A stretch of 64,000 nucleotides of DNA from Agrobacterium vitis (GCF_037039395.1 NZ_CP146244.1:1116001-1180000); one strand, 5' to 3'; positions 36,193 through 46,412 are shown, counted from the first letter of the stretch. The notes: a model not told the origin generated them from the letters alone. Program-made: numbers and translations.

Positions 36193-37434
36193 ATGAAGAA
36201 GAACGTGCTCATTATCGGCGCTGGCGGCGTCGCCCAGGTCGTTGCGCATAAATGCGCCCAGAACAACGACGTGCTGGGTGATATCCATATCGCCTCGCGC
36301 ACCAAGGGCAAATGCGACGCCATCATCGCCTCCGTGCATGAAAAGAACGCCATGAAGCAGCCGGGCGTGCTGGAAGGCCATGCGCTCGATGCGCTGGATA
36401 TCGACGCCACCAAGGCGCTGATCGAAAAGACCGGCTCGCAGATCGTCATCAATGTCGGCACCGCCTTCCTCAACATGTCGGTGATGCGCGCCTGCATGGA
36501 TACCGGCGTCGCCTATATCGACACGGCGATCCACGAAGAGCCGAACAAGATCTGTGAAACGCCGCCATGGTACGGAAACTACGAATGGAAGCGGGCCGCT
36601 GAGTGTGAAGAGAAGGGCATTACCGCCATTCTCGGCGCGGGTTTCGACCCCGGCGTGGTTAATGCCTATGCCCGCCTTGCCAAGGACGAATATCTCGACA
36701 AGGTCACGGATGTCGATATCGTCGATATCAATGCCGGCAGCCATGGCAAATATTTCGCCACCAACTTCGACCCGGAAATCAATTTCCGCGAGTTTACCGG
36801 CGTTGTCTATTCCTGGCAGAAGGGCGAGTGGCAGGTCAACAAGATGTTCGAGATCGGCAAGGACTATGACCTGCCGGTGGTTGGCACGCGCCGCGCCTAT
36901 CTCTGCGGTCATGACGAAGTGCATTCGCTGGCCAAGAACATGGATGGCGCCGATGTGCGTTTCTGGATGGGCTTCGGCGACCACTATATCAATGTATTCA
37001 CCGTGCTGAACAGCATTGGTCTTCTGTCCGAGCAGCCGGTCAAGCTGGCCGATGGCTCGGACGTCGTGCCGCTGAAAGTGGTCAAGGCTTGCCTGCCCGA
37101 CCCGTCATCGCTGGCCCCCGACTATGAAGGCAAGACCTGCATTGGTGACTATGTGAAGGGGGTGAAGGACGGCAAGGAAAAGACCGTCTTCATCTACAAT
37201 GTCGCCGACCATAAGGAAGCCTATAACGAAGTCGGCTCCCAGGGTATTTCCTACACGGCTGGCGTTCCGCCCGTGGCGGCGGCCATGCTGGTTGCGACCG
37301 GCGAATGGGACGTGAAGAAAATGGCCAATGTCGAGGAACTGCCGCCACGGCCTTTCCTCAACATTCTCAACCATATCGGACTGCCGACCCGCATCAAGGA
37401 TGAAGACGGCGACCGCGCGTTGGATTTCGCCTGA
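36193..37434 (+). CDS. Carboxyspermidine dehydrogenase (saccharopine dehydrogenase family)
   Basis: Condenses putrescine with aspartate semialdehyde to carboxyspermidine, using NADPH, the step before NspC. The 413-residue protein has an N-terminal dinucleotide fold NVLIIGAGGVAQVVAHKCA and the family segments NVGTAFLNMSVMRACMD, GAGFDPGVVNAYARL and GISYTAGVPPVAAAML. The ATG at 36193 is preferred over the TTG at 36181. This pair is known in Agrobacterium as the route to spermidine. It sits 38 bases after the decarboxylase gene. Confidence 0.9.
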   Translation: MKKNVLIIGAGGVAQVVAHKCAQNNDVLGDIHIASRTKGKCDAIIASVHEKNAMKQPGVLEGHALDALDIDATKALIEKTGSQIVINVGTAFLNMSVMRACMDTGVAYIDTAIHEEPNKICETPPWYGNYEWKRAAECEEKGITAILGAGFDPGVVNAYARLAKDEYLDKVTDVDIVDINAGSHGKYFATNFDPEINFREFTGVVYSWQKGEWQVNKMFEIGKDYDLPVVGTRRAYLCGHDEVHSLAKNMDGADVRFWMGFGDHYINVFTVLNSIGLLSEQPVKLADGSDVVPLKVVKACLPDPSSLAPDYEGKTCIGDYVKGVKDGKEKTVFIYNVADHKEAYNEVGSQGISYTAGVPPVAAAMLVATGEWDVKKMANVEELPPRPFLNILNHIGLPTRIKDEDGDRALDFA

Positions 37435-37460
37435 TTTTTTTGAAACGGCATTGCCCGTCT

Positions 37461-37488
37461 TCCACCCTTGGGTTGTTCCAAGGGTGGA
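37461..37488. terminator. Bidirectional terminator between convergent operons
   Basis: A perfect 11-bp stem TCCACCCTTGG/CCAAGGGTGGA with loop GTTGTT, between the ends of the carboxyspermidine dehydrogenase gene and the biotin carboxylase gene. Confidence 0.8.
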
Positions 37489-37503
37489 GAAAACTAAACG
37501 TCT

Positions 37504-39240
37504 TTACGCGATAATCTTCAAGAGCAGGCTTCCCGCCGCCAGATAATCGCCTTCGCTGGCAATGAGACTGACGGTGCCGGCTGATGTCGCGATGATCTGC
37601 GTCTCCATCTTCATCGCCTCCATAACAGCGAGAAGATCACCTGCCTGAACTTGATCTCCGTCCGTCACCTTGAAGGATTGAACCGTGCCGGACACCGGCG
37701 CGGTGATCGCGCCTTTTTCCGGCGTATTTGCCGCATCGCCTGTAGCTGCCGGTCCGGCATTGACTGACAGACTGCCAAGGCCCGCGAGAAGCTGGGCCGG
37801 AATGCCGAGGGCATGGCGCTTGCCATCGATTTCCACATGGGTGCGGATCAGCGACGTGTCGGCGGCTGGCTCCGGTCGCATGGCCGCCTCGGGCATGGCG
37901 GCGAAATCGGTCTCGATCCAACGGGTATGGACCTTGAAGCCGTCGGTGCCGATGAAATCGGCGGTTTCCATGGCGGCACGGTGGAAGGGCAGCACGGTTG
38001 CCACACCTTCGATCTGGAATTCCTTCAGGGCGCGTCTTGCCCTTTGCAAGGCTTGCTCGCGGGTGGCACCGGTAACGATCAGCTTGGCCATCAGCGAATC
38101 GTAGACGCCGGGAATGGTTGAGCCGGTATCGACGCCACTATCGAGCCGTACACCGGGGCCTGATGGGGACGCAAACCGGGTGATCGTGCCAGGCGTTGGC
38201 AGAAAGCCGCGACCCGGATCTTCGGCATTGATGCGAAACTCAATGGAATGGCCGCGTGGAACCGGTGTTTCCGTGATTGCCAACGGCAGGCCTTCTGCAA
38301 TGCGGAACTGTTCGATGACGAGGTCGATGCCAGTGGTTTCTTCCGTCACCGGATGCTCGACCTGCAGCCGGGTGTTCACCTCGAGGAAGGAAATCGTGCC
38401 GTCAACGCCCAGCAGGAATTCCACCGTTCCCGCGCCGCTATAGCCCGCTGCCGCGCAGATCGCTTTTGCGGCATCATGGATGGATTGGCGTTGAGCATCG
38501 GAGAGGAAAGGGGCTGGGGCTTCTTCCACCAGTTTCTGGTTTCGTCGCTGCAAGGAGCAATCGCGGGTGCCGAGCACCAGCACGGTGCCGTGCTTATCGG
38601 CAATCACTTGCGCCTCGATATGGCGAGGCCGGTCGAGGAAGCGTTCCAGGAAGCATTCGCCCCGGCCAAAAGCGACTGTAGCTTCGCGCACAGCCGATGC
38701 GTAAAGCTCTGGGATTTCCTCCATTTTCCAGGCGACTTTCAAGCCACGCCCACCGCCACCATGGGCAGCCTTGATGGCGACCGGCAGGCCGTGACGCTCG
38801 GCAAAGGCAATCACCTCCTCGGCGGTGTCCACCGGCCCATCGCTGCCTGCCACCAGTGGCGCTCCGACGCTGGTGGCAATCCGCCGTGCCTCGACCTTGT
38901 CGCCCAGCGCTTCGATAACCTGCGGATCGGGGCCGATCCAGGTCAGACCAGCATCGATCACCGCACGGGCGAATTCGGCGCGCTCCGACAGAAAGCCGTA
39001 GCCGGGATGGACGGCGTCCGCGCCGGATCGTTTGGCAATGTCGATCAGCTTGACGATATCGAGATAAGTCTCTGATGGCTTGGCGCCGGATAGCCCATAG
39101 GCCTCATCGGCAAGCTGGACGAACAGCGCGTCGATATCCGGATCGGCATAGACTGCGACGGATTGCAGCCCGTAATCGCGACAGGCGCGGATGATGCGAA
39201 CGGCGATTTCGCCCCGGTTGGCGATCAGCACTTTCTTCAT
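37504..39240 (-). CDS. Biotin carboxylase fused to biotin carrier domain
   Basis: Carboxylates its own biotin with bicarbonate and ATP. In 578 residues it has a biotin carboxylase region ([20 protein letters not shown], the ATP-grasp loop [30 protein letters not shown], about 1-450) and a C-terminal biotinyl domain with the EAMKMET site. Fusion of these two is typical of acyl-CoA carboxylase alpha subunits, but no carboxyltransferase beta subunit is encoded here. Instead it ends an operon with PxpA and fused PxpB-C, whose fold resembles the carboxyltransferase of urea carboxylase. It starts 20 bases after pxpBC. Confidence 0.9.
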   Translation of the reverse strand: MKKVLIANRGEIAVRIIRACRDYGLQSVAVYADPDIDALFVQLADEAYGLSGAKPSETYLDIVKLIDIAKRSGADAVHPGYGFLSERAEFARAVIDAGLTWIGPDPQVIEALGDKVEARRIATSVGAPLVAGSDGPVDTAEEVIAFAERHGLPVAIKAAHGGGGRGLKVAWKMEEIPELYASAVREATVAFGRGECFLERFLDRPRHIEAQVIADKHGTVLVLGTRDCSLQRRNQKLVEEAPAPFLSDAQRQSIHDAAKAICAAAGYSGAGTVEFLLGVDGTISFLEVNTRLQVEHPVTEETTGIDLVIEQFRIAEGLPLAITETPVPRGHSIEFRINAEDPGRGFLPTPGTITRFASPSGPGVRLDSGVDTGSTIPGVYDSLMAKLIVTGATREQALQRARRALKEFQIEGVATVLPFHRAAMETADFIGTDGFKVHTRWIETDFAAMPEAAMRPEPAADTSLIRTHVEIDGKRHALGIPAQLLAGLGSLSVNAGPAATGDAANTPEKGAITAPVSGTVQSFKVTDGDQVQAGDLLAVMEAMKMETQIIATSAGTVSLIASEGDYLAAGSLLLKIIA

Positions 39241-39260
39241 CGGTGTCTCCTCTTTTATCG

Positions 39261-40904
39261 TTATGCGTTCGCGGCTGGGGCATCGACATGGTTGGGGGCA
39301 AGGGTGGGGGCGATGTCTGCAAAAGGGGCAATGGGCCGAAAGCGGATGCTGGCATTGATCGGAATCTGTCCCGCAAGATCCAGATGATATTCGGCAACCG
39401 TGCCGATAACAGGATAGCCACCGGTCAGCGGATGGTCGGCAAGAAACAACACCGGCTGGCCGCTATGCGGCACCTGAATGGCGCCGGTGGCGGTGCCTTC
39501 GCTCGGCAGTTCAGCGCTGTCGATCCGTTCCAGCGCCACGTCGCCCGCAAGCCGGATGCCGATGCGGCTGGATTGCGGCGTCACCTGCCAAAGCTGGTCC
39601 GTCAGTGTCGCCAGACCCCTTTCGGTAAACCAGTCGGTGCGCGGTCCAAGCACGACATCCAGCGTGACGATGTCGCCTGCGCTTGGCAGGCTCTCCGGCG
39701 GAGATTCATGCAGCGAAACCGCAGTGAGCCCTTCGCTGCCGCCCTTCAGCGTTAAAACCGTGCCTGCTGTCACCGGTTCAGGGCCGACCACGGCCAGCGT
39801 ATCCGTGGCATAGCTGCCCAGCACCGGCTGGACCGCAAAGCCACCCCGCACGGCAAGATAGCTGCGCATGCCCCGTGGGGGCTGGCCAAGGCTGACGGTA
39901 TCGCCGGGTTCCAGCGAAATCGGCTGATAGGTTTCAGCCTGCATGACCCGGCCAGAGGCATCCCGAATATGGACCGGGCAGGGCGCACCGGTCAGCGCGA
40001 TGACGGCGCTTCTATCGCTTTCAAAGGAAAAGCCACCAAGCGTGATTTCCAGACACGGAAAGCCAGCCGGATTGCCCACCACGCGATTGGCAGCCTTCAA
40101 GGCCCCCTGGTCCAGAGCACCGGAGGCGGAAACGCCCTGGCCTGTCTGGCCAAGACGGCCAAGGTCCTGAAATACCGCAGGCATGGGGGCGGCAAGCACG
40201 GTGAAATGCCCCGCGCCATTCGCATCGGAAAGCTCATCAGACGGATTGGCAGGGGCTGCTGCGCTTGCCGTAACGGCAACCGGATGGACTGATTTCGCCA
40301 TATCGGTGAAGCGCACCTGATAGCCGGGCTGAAACAGTGCTGGAGGATCGCGGCTGAGATCCCACATTTTTACCGGTGTGAGGCCGATGATTTGCCAGCC
40401 GCCGGGGCTGGCCTGCGGATAGACCCCGCTGAAGGCGCCTGCCAATGCCACAGCGCCAGCAGGAATGCGGGTGCGCGGGCTTTTGCGGCGCGGCACATGC
40501 AAGTCAGGGTCGCCACCGACGAGATAGCCGAAGCCCGGCGCAAAGCCACAAAAAGCAACCGTGAACGTGCTTTCCGTATGGCGGCGGATAACCTCTTCCA
40601 CGGCAAGCCCGGTCAAGTCCGCCACGTCGGCCAGATCTTCGCCGTCATAGTGTACCGGTATTTCGACCAGATGATCTGAGGGTGCCAGTTTGGCCGAAAG
40701 GTCGCGGGTGCTGACCTCAGATGCCAGGGCTTCCGCTCGGATCGTCTGCGGGCGAAACCGGATCATCAAGGTGCGGGCGGCCGGCACCATTTCATCGATA
40801 CCGGGGACGGGGCTTGCCTGAAGCGAGGCGAACAAAGCCAGGGTCTCATCGAGATCGGCAAGCTCGACCAGCATCGTCGTCAGGCTGACGGGGAGAAAGC
40901 GCAT
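39261..40904 (-). CDS. Fused PxpB-PxpC (5-oxoprolinase subunits B and C; KipI-KipA)
   Basis: A 547-residue fusion. Residues ~1-210 are the KipI/PxpB part ([55 protein letters not shown]). Residues ~230-540 are the KipA/PxpC part ([54 protein letters not shown]). E. coli and Bacillus subtilis PxpABC is an ATP-dependent 5-oxoprolinase. The chosen start at 40904 gives MRFLPVSL; the upstream in-frame extension overlaps the DUF1445 gene. Both halves are also homologous to allophanate-hydrolase-labelled domains of urea carboxylase. Confidence 0.88.
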   Translation of the reverse strand: MRFLPVSLTTMLVELADLDETLALFASLQASPVPGIDEMVPAARTLMIRFRPQTIRAEALASEVSTRDLSAKLAPSDHLVEIPVHYDGEDLADVADLTGLAVEEVIRRHTESTFTVAFCGFAPGFGYLVGGDPDLHVPRRKSPRTRIPAGAVALAGAFSGVYPQASPGGWQIIGLTPVKMWDLSRDPPALFQPGYQVRFTDMAKSVHPVAVTASAAAPANPSDELSDANGAGHFTVLAAPMPAVFQDLGRLGQTGQGVSASGALDQGALKAANRVVGNPAGFPCLEITLGGFSFESDRSAVIALTGAPCPVHIRDASGRVMQAETYQPISLEPGDTVSLGQPPRGMRSYLAVRGGFAVQPVLGSYATDTLAVVGPEPVTAGTVLTLKGGSEGLTAVSLHESPPESLPSAGDIVTLDVVLGPRTDWFTERGLATLTDQLWQVTPQSSRIGIRLAGDVALERIDSAELPSEGTATGAIQVPHSGQPVLFLADHPLTGGYPVIGTVAEYHLDLAGQIPINASIRFRPIAPFADIAPTLAPNHVDAPAANA

Positions 40905-40911
40905 CGGAACC

Positions 40912-41718
40912 TCAGGCGTGATAGGCGGAATCGGGAATGTCGGTGATGAACATATGGCCGGGCGCATGGGTGATGGCAAAGGGGACGCCCGACGCCATCA
41001 CGGCTGCTTGCGGGGTGACGCCACAGGCCCAGAACACCGGCACTTCACCCGGCTCAATGCGGACGGGATCACCGAATTGCGGCTTGGCCAGATCTAAAAT
41101 GCCGATCTGTTCCGGCGCGCCGACATGAACCGGCGCACCATGCACCGCCGGGAACCGACCGGAAATCGTCGCGGCATCGGCAACCCGCGAGGCTGGGATT
41201 GGCCGCATCGACACCACCATATTGCCATGCAAACGGCCTGCCGGGCGGCAGGGCTGATTGGTCAGATACATCGGCACATTGCTTTTATCAGTCATGTGGC
41301 GGATCTCGATACCCGCTTCCACCATCGGCGTCTCGAAGGTGAAGCTGCATCCGATCAGGAAGCTGACGAGATCGGGATGCTCGGCCCAGGCGGCGGTGGC
41401 ATCGGGTGTTTCCTCGGCCAGCTTGCCATCGCGCCAGATCCGGTAGAGCGGCAAATCGGTGCGCAGATCCGCGCCCTTGGCGAGCTCCGTCAGATGCGAA
41501 CCGGGATCGGAGACGTCAAGGACCGGGCAGGCCTTGGGATTGCGCTGCGCATAGAGCAGGAAATCAAAGGCCCAGTCGCGTGGCAGGACGATCATATTGG
41601 CCTGGGTAAAGCCGGGGGCGACACCGGACGTCGGCTCCACAGCGCCATTGCGATACCGGGTGCGGGCGGCACGCGCCGGTTCGACATCCCAATGCGCCAG
41701 ATGCTTCAAGGCAATCAT
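40912..41718 (-). CDS. DUF1445 family putative hydro-lyase (YcsI-like)
   Basis: A 268-residue cytoplasmic protein of the YcsI/UPF0317 family, with [57 protein letters not shown] and the C-terminal [13 protein letters not shown] and [13 protein letters not shown]. subtilis ycsI lies in the same operon as pxpA, kipI and kipA. A DUF1445 region also forms part of mammalian D-glutamate cyclase, which makes 5-oxo-D-proline, so a link to 5-oxoproline is plausible. Tight spacing (7 and 11 bases) to its neighbours shows operon membership. Confidence 0.85.
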   Translation of the reverse strand: MIALKHLAHWDVEPARAARTRYRNGAVEPTSGVAPGFTQANMIVLPRDWAFDFLLYAQRNPKACPVLDVSDPGSHLTELAKGADLRTDLPLYRIWRDGKLAEETPDATAAWAEHPDLVSFLIGCSFTFETPMVEAGIEIRHMTDKSNVPMYLTNQPCRPAGRLHGNMVVSMRPIPASRVADAATISGRFPAVHGAPVHVGAPEQIGILDLAKPQFGDPVRIEPGEVPVFWACGVTPQAAVMASGVPFAITHAPGHMFITDIPDSAYHA

Positions 41719-41729
41719 CGCCTCTCTTC

Positions 41730-42494
41730 CTATGCTGTTAGAAACGGTTGGACGGCAATGCCCTCAGCCTCGAATCGCCTGCGGATTTCCTGGGCAATGG
41801 CGACGGCGCCGGGGCTGTCGCCATGCACACAGATTGATTGCGCGTCCACCTTGATCACGCTGCCATCGATGGCTTCCAGCGTGCCTTGGCGGGCAAGCTG
41901 CACCATGCGACTGGCGATCTTTTCCGCATCATGCAGAACCGCGCCCGGCTCCCGGCGCGAGACGAGCTGGCCTTGCGGCGTATAGGCGCGGTCGGCAAAG
42001 GCTTCCGCCACGGTGCTCAAGCCCGACGTGCGGGCCAGATCAAGGATGGGTGCGCCTGCGAGACCCATCAGCACCAACGAGGAATCGATAGCCTTGACGG
42101 CATCGATCACCGCCTGGCCCTGACGGGCATCATTGGCGATCCGGTTATACAGCGCCCCATGCGGCTTGACATAAGTAACTGAGGTGCCAGCGGCAGCCGC
42201 CATGCCTTTCAGCGCGCCGATCTGGTAGATCACGTCGGCGATCAGCTCTTCACTGGTCACGTCCATGTCGCGCCGGCCAAAGCCGACGCGGTCGGGGTAG
42301 GAAACATGGGCGCCAATCGATACGCCGTTTTCAGCGGCAGCCTTGACGGTTTTCCAGATGCCGGACGGGTCGCCCGCATGAAAGCCGCAGGCAATATTGG
42401 CACTGGAAACCACGGCCAGCATGGCGCTATCGTCGCCCATGCTCCATGCGCCGTAGCTTTCCCCAAGGTCGCTGTTGAGATCGATGGCAGCCAT
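41730..42494 (-). CDS. pxpA: 5-oxoprolinase subunit A (LamB/YcsF family)
   Basis: The hydrolase-like subunit of the PxpABC complex, 254 residues with a PHP/deacetylase-like barrel. Motifs are [13 protein letters not shown] at the N-terminus, [34 protein letters not shown] and CVHGDSP, carrying the presumed metal-binding Asp and His residues. It lies between the NRAMP-like transporter and the DUF1445 gene in the same operon. A second pxpA is at 52037. Confidence 0.92.
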   Translation of the reverse strand: MAAIDLNSDLGESYGAWSMGDDSAMLAVVSSANIACGFHAGDPSGIWKTVKAAAENGVSIGAHVSYPDRVGFGRRDMDVTSEELIADVIYQIGALKGMAAAAGTSVTYVKPHGALYNRIANDARQGQAVIDAVKAIDSSLVLMGLAGAPILDLARTSGLSTVAEAFADRAYTPQGQLVSRREPGAVLHDAEKIASRMVQLARQGTLEAIDGSVIKVDAQSICVHGDSPGAVAIAQEIRRRFEAEGIAVQPFLTA

Positions 42495-42526
42495 GTGCGT
42501 TCCTTCCTTGTTTAAAGGTTCAGCGT

Positions 42527-43804
42527 TTACAGCCCGAGCAGGGCGAAGATTGGCCCGACCGATTTATAAGCCATGTACCATGTCAGCGCGCAGGTGAGGA
42601 CACCGAGGACCAAGAGCCAGCGCGGATAGCGATAGCCGCCCATCAGGTCGGAGCGCGCCCAGGCGGCATAGATGAAGATCGACAGGCCGATAGGCAGGAT
42701 CAATCCGTTCAGGCCACCAACGAAGACCAGCATTTGCGCGGGCGGGGTGGTGATGATGATGTAGAAGAACAGCGAAATGGCGATGAATGCCACGGTGGCG
42801 AGATTGCGCGCCCGCTCACTCATATCCTGTTTGAAGGCGGTCAGGAACGAGACCGATGTGTAGGCTGCGCCGATGACGCTGGTGATGGCTGCGGCCCAGA
42901 AAATGACGCCGAACAGGCGAAGACCGATGTTACCGGCTGCACTCTGGAAGGCTTGCGCGGCCGGATTGGCGCTTTTGCCGGAAATGTCGATGACCACGCC
43001 GCTGGCGACGACGCCAAGCACAGCCAAAAACAGCACATAACGCATGACGCCCGTCACGGCGATGCCGGTCAGGGCGGCGCGGTTGACGGCACCGAGATTT
43101 TCAATGCCGACGGTGCCCTTGTCCAGCAGGCGATGCGCACCGGAATAGGTGATGTAACCGCCAACCGTGCCGCCGACAATGGTGGTGATGGTGGCAAAAT
43201 TGATTGTGTCGGGCAGTATCGTCTGGCGCAGTGCCTCAAACAGTGGCGGGCCGGATACATAGGCGACAAACAGCGTCAGGGCGATCATCAGCAAGCCAGC
43301 GACGATGATGAAGCGGTCAATTGCCAGCCCTGCGCGCTTCGATAGGAAAATGCCAATGGAGAGCAGGGCGCTGAGTGCGCCACCCCATTTCGGGTCAAGG
43401 CCCAGCATGGCGTTGAGGCCAAGGCCGGTGCCGCCGATATTGCCGATATTGAAGAACAGCCCGCCGATAATGACCAGAACGGCAAGTAGATAGCCGGAGC
43501 CGGGAATGGCGGCATTGGCAATGTCAGAAGCGCGCATCCGGGTGAGCGTGACGATCCGCCAGATATTCAGCTGGACGACGAAGTCGATGATGATCGAGGT
43601 CAGGATGCCGAATGCGAAGGCTGCTCCCATGGTCGCGGTAAAGGTGGCTGTCTGGGTAATGAAGCCCGGCCCGATCGCCGATGTTGCCATCAGGAAAACC
43701 GCGGCTGTCAGCGCGGCGCGGCGGGTCTTGGTGGATTGTGGGCCTGAATTGCTTGTCACGGCGATCTTCTGCGGATCGCGCGCTGGGACGTGGTTCTGCG
43801 CCAT
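42527..43804 (-). CDS. NRAMP-family transporter (YcsG-like)
   Basis: An inner-membrane protein of 425 residues with about 11 hydrophobic segments. It opens with [19 protein letters not shown], which lacks the strict DPGN metal motif of Mn/Fe NRAMP transporters, as expected for the YcsG branch. B. subtilis ycsG is in the pxp operon, and this protein leads the equivalent operon here, so import of the cyclic-amide substrate rather than a metal is inferred. The gene starts downstream of a candidate operator and a strong hairpin. Confidence 0.85.
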   Translation of the reverse strand: MAQNHVPARDPQKIAVTSNSGPQSTKTRRAALTAAVFLMATSAIGPGFITQTATFTATMGAAFAFGILTSIIIDFVVQLNIWRIVTLTRMRASDIANAAIPGSGYLLAVLVIIGGLFFNIGNIGGTGLGLNAMLGLDPKWGGALSALLSIGIFLSKRAGLAIDRFIIVAGLLMIALTLFVAYVSGPPLFEALRQTILPDTINFATITTIVGGTVGGYITYSGAHRLLDKGTVGIENLGAVNRAALTGIAVTGVMRYVLFLAVLGVVASGVVIDISGKSANPAAQAFQSAAGNIGLRLFGVIFWAAAITSVIGAAYTSVSFLTAFKQDMSERARNLATVAFIAISLFFYIIITTPPAQMLVFVGGLNGLILPIGLSIFIYAAWARSDLMGGYRYPRWLLVLGVLTCALTWYMAYKSVGPIFALLGL

Positions 43805-43887
43805 TGGGAGGCTCCATGGTCATCGTCATCCGCCCCTCTGCGGATGATCCATGCAGGCAGTCTGCCACGTTTCACAATTCCGTCAAT

Positions 43888-43900
43888 ATTGTTGAACAAT
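43888..43900. promoter_or_regulatory. GntR-type operator candidate
   Basis: ATTGTTGAACAAT is a perfect palindrome of the form TTGT-n3-ACAA, the usual shape of FCD-type GntR operators. It lies 84 bases upstream of the NRAMP-like start, in the gap shared with the divergent GntR gene, so control by that regulator is likely. Confidence 0.6.
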
Positions 43901-43940
43901 TTTATTTTATCGTTCTATCATTCTGTTTATTTGATGAGCG

Positions 43941-43985
43941 ACTTGCCCACACCATTGGCAGAACATGCCAATGGTGTGGGCAAGT
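43941..43985. promoter_or_regulatory. Perfect inverted repeat with 20-base arms
   Basis: Arms 43941-43960 and 43966-43985 are exact reverse complements (starting ACTTGCCCACACC) around a GAACA loop. It sits upstream of the GntR gene and would form a very stable hairpin in its leader RNA, or a cruciform or operator in DNA. There is no T tract after it on the plus strand. Confidence 0.85.
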
Positions 43986-44090
43986 CTGCCCCGTTTTCCG
44001 CGCTGCCTTGCTCTGCCGGAGGGCATCGGCAATAGTCCCGGCGAAAGATGGCAGCCGTTGAACATGTTCGTGGCTGGGCAAGAGGGACCT

Positions 44091-44756
44091 ATGGCAGACG
44101 AGGATGAGAGCCTTTCGCTGGCGGAACGGCTGGTGACAAAGATCCGCGATCAGCTGATCGCCGGGGAGTTGAAGCCCGGCCAGCGGCTGTCTGAAGCAGC
44201 ACTCAGTACCCGGCTCGACGTGTCACGCAATTCGCTGCGTGAAGCCTTCCGGCTGCTCACCAAGGATGGCTTGCTGCGCCACGAGGCCAATCGCGGTGTG
44301 TTCGTCGCCACTCCCAGCATGGCCTCGATCATCGATATCTACAGGGTGCGGCGGCTGGTGGAATGCAAGGCGCTGGAACAGGCATTTTCCGGCCATCCCG
44401 CCGTCCGACGGATGCGGTTGGCGGTGGAGACGGCGCGGGCCTGCCGCAATAGCCGTGACTGGCTGGGGGTCGGCAGCGCCAATATGCAGTTTCACGCTGC
44501 CATCGTCGATCTCGCCGATAGCAGCCGCCTCAGTGAATTTTATACGCGAATCGCTGCGGAATTACGCTTGAGTTTTGGCCTGCTGGACGATCCGGAACTG
44601 TTACATGCGCCCTTCGTGGAGCTAAATGGCGAAATTCTCGGCCTGCTGGAAGTCGACAAGGCGAAAGAGGCGGCAGCCGCGCTCGATGCCTATCTGGTCC
44701 GCTCCGAGCGCACGGTGTTGGCGGCATTTGCCCGCGCCACGGCGGATGCTGGCTAA
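44091..44756 (+). CDS. GntR-family regulator, FCD type
   Basis: A 221-residue regulator. The N-terminal winged helix covers LAERLVTKIRDQLIAGELKPGQRLSEAAL through SRNSLREAFRLLTKDGLLRHE (residues ~8-70); the C-terminal helical FCD ligand domain has RRLVECKALEQAF and HAAIVDLADSSRLSEFY. It is divergent from the Pxp/biotin operon and likely controls it. The ATG at 44091 follows a GAGGGA site. Its stop abuts the end of acdR. Confidence 0.88.
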   Translation: MADEDESLSLAERLVTKIRDQLIAGELKPGQRLSEAALSTRLDVSRNSLREAFRLLTKDGLLRHEANRGVFVATPSMASIIDIYRVRRLVECKALEQAFSGHPAVRRMRLAVETARACRNSRDWLGVGSANMQFHAAIVDLADSSRLSEFYTRIAAELRLSFGLLDDPELLHAPFVELNGEILGLLEVDKAKEAAAALDAYLVRSERTVLAAFARATADAG

Positions 44757-45221
44757 TCAGAATTCCAGCGCCCGGTTATCGACCACTTCCTTCATCACGA
44801 AGAAGGTTCGGGTTTGCCGCACGCCGGGCAGGGCGATCAGCTGGCTGCCGTGAATGCGGTTGAAATCGGCCATGTCGCCGACCCGGATTTTCAGGAAATA
44901 ATCGAAATCTCCGGCCACCAGATGGCAATCCAGCACGAAATTCAGCTTGGCCACCGCCGTTTCAAAATCGGCAAAGCTCTCGGGCGTTGACCGGTCCAGC
45001 ACCACGCCGACCATGACCAGAGCCGCCCTGTTGACCTTGGCTGGCGCCACCATGGCCCGCACACCGGTGAGATAGCCTTGCGCAAACAGTTTCTGGGTGC
45101 GCCTGTGGCAAGTGGCCGGGCTGATCGAGACCTGCTCTGCCAGTTCGGCATTGGTCAGGCGACCGTTTTTCTGCAACAGACGGATCATTTTCAGGTCGAT
45201 GCGATCCAGCGATTCAGTCAT
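44757..45221 (-). CDS. acdR: Lrp/AsnC-family regulator, AcdR-like
   Basis: A 154-residue regulator with an N-terminal helix-turn-helix (LDRIDLKMIRLLQKNGRLTN, then SPATCHRRTQKL) and a C-terminal RAM ligand domain (VAGDFDYFLKIRVGDMADF). In several Proteobacteria such a gene lies divergent from acdS and activates it. The ATG at 45221 has a GGAAG site 8 bases upstream; the ATG at 45236 has none. It is divergent from acdS with ~160 bases between. Confidence 0.9.
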   Translation of the reverse strand: MTESLDRIDLKMIRLLQKNGRLTNAELAEQVSISPATCHRRTQKLFAQGYLTGVRAMVAPAKVNRAALVMVGVVLDRSTPESFADFETAVAKLNFVLDCHLVAGDFDYFLKIRVGDMADFNRIHGSQLIALPGVRQTRTFFVMKEVVDNRALEF

Positions 45222-45250
45222 GAAAGAAGCTTCCATTTTTAGGGATCAAA

Positions 45251-45265
45251 TAGCAGAATATGCAC
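45251..45265. promoter_or_regulatory. Lrp-box candidate between acdR and acdS
   Basis: TAGCAGAATATGCAC matches 11 of 15 positions of the Lrp consensus YAGHAWATTWTDCTR. It lies in the shared promoter region, where AcdR binding is expected. Confidence 0.45.
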
Positions 45266-45383
45266 CTATTATTTCTAGAAAATTGAAATATAGCGCGTTT
45301 CATATTGCAACTTAGAAAGCACCTTTCACATTCAAAAGTCTAGCATCCGGGCATTATCAACCACCATTTTCAATGAGGATGCC

Positions 45384-46397
45384 ATGCTCGACGCTTTTGA
45401 ACGTTACCCGCTGACCTTCGGCCCCACACCAATCGAGAAGCTGGAGCGGCTGACCGATCATCTCGGCGGCAAGGTTCAGCTTTACGCTAAGCGGGACGAT
45501 TGCAATTCGGGTCTGGCCTTTGGCGGCAACAAGCTGCGCAAGCTGGAATATATCATCCCGGATGCCGTTGCCTCAGGTGCCGATACGCTGGTGTCGATTG
45601 GCGGCGTCCAGTCCAACCATACCCGCATGGTGGCAGCTGTCGCTGCCAAGATCGGCTTCAAATGCCGTCTCGTGCAGGAAGCCTGGGTGCCGCATGAGGA
45701 TGCGGTTTACGACCGGGTCGGCAATATTATGCTGTCGCGCATCATGGGTGCGGATGTGCGGCTGGTCGATGACGGATTCGATATCGGCATCCGCCGCAGC
45801 TGGGAGGAGGCGATTGAAGAAGTGAAGGCGGCGGGCGGCAAGCCTTATGCTATTCCGGCTGGTGCCTCCGTGCATAAATATGGTGGGCTGGGCTATGTCG
45901 GCTTTGCCGAGGAAGTGCGGGCGCAGGAAGCGGCATTGGGATTCGCGTTCGATTATATTGTCGTCTGCACTGTGACCGGTTCAACCCATGCCGGCATGGC
46001 GGTTGGCTTTGCCAAGGATGGCCGCGCCGACCATGTTATTGGCATCGATGCCTCCTTCACCCCGGATCAAACCCGCACCCAGGTGCTGGAAATTGCCCAG
46101 CGCACAGCGGATCTGGTCAAGCTTGGCCGTGACATGCGTCAGGAAGACATTGTTCTGGTCGAGGATTATGCCTATCCGGTTTACGGCGTCCCTTCGGAAG
46201 AAACCAAGGATGCCATTCGTCTTGTGGGGCGTCTGGAAGGAATGATCACCGATCCCGTCTATGAGGGGAAATCCATGCAAGGCATGATCGATCTGGTGAA
46301 GAAGGGGTATTTCCCGGAAGGTTCTAAAGTGCTCTACGCCCATCTTGGCGGAGCGCCGGCCCTGAACGGCTATGGGTATGCGTTTCGCAACGGCTGA
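45384..46397 (+). CDS. acdS: 1-aminocyclopropane-1-carboxylate deaminase
   Basis: Cleaves ACC, the plant ethylene precursor, to 2-oxobutanoate and ammonia, and so lowers ethylene in host tissue. PLP enzyme of 337 residues. The PLP lysine is Lys50 in [11 protein letters not shown]. The residues used to tell true ACC deaminase from D-cysteine desulfhydrase are present: Tyr293-Glu294 in PVYEGKS and Leu321 in AHLGGAP, matching Tyr294, Glu295 and Leu322 of the Pseudomonas enzyme. Regulated, presumably, by the divergent acdR. Confidence 0.96.
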   Translation: MLDAFERYPLTFGPTPIEKLERLTDHLGGKVQLYAKRDDCNSGLAFGGNKLRKLEYIIPDAVASGADTLVSIGGVQSNHTRMVAAVAAKIGFKCRLVQEAWVPHEDAVYDRVGNIMLSRIMGADVRLVDDGFDIGIRRSWEEAIEEVKAAGGKPYAIPAGASVHKYGGLGYVGFAEEVRAQEAALGFAFDYIVVCTVTGSTHAGMAVGFAKDGRADHVIGIDASFTPDQTRTQVLEIAQRTADLVKLGRDMRQEDIVLVEDYAYPVYGVPSEETKDAIRLVGRLEGMITDPVYEGKSMQGMIDLVKKGYFPEGSKVLYAHLGGAPALNGYGYAFRNG

Positions 46398-46412
46398 AAC
46401 CATCAGCTAGAC

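Noticed and set aside
37504..39240. Alpha subunit of an acyl-CoA carboxylase (propionyl- or methylcrotonyl-type)
   Set aside because: Domain layout fits, but no CoA carboxyltransferase beta subunit is present and the operon partners are Pxp proteins. It cannot be fully excluded.
39261..40904. KipI/KipA as sporulation-kinase inhibitors
   Set aside because: That name comes from Bacillus subtilis; the organism here is an alphaproteobacterium without sporulation, and the 5-oxoprolinase subunit role fits the operon.
45384..46397. D-cysteine desulfhydrase instead of ACC deaminase
   Set aside because: The Glu and Leu positions that discriminate the two families match ACC deaminase, and acdR is adjacent.
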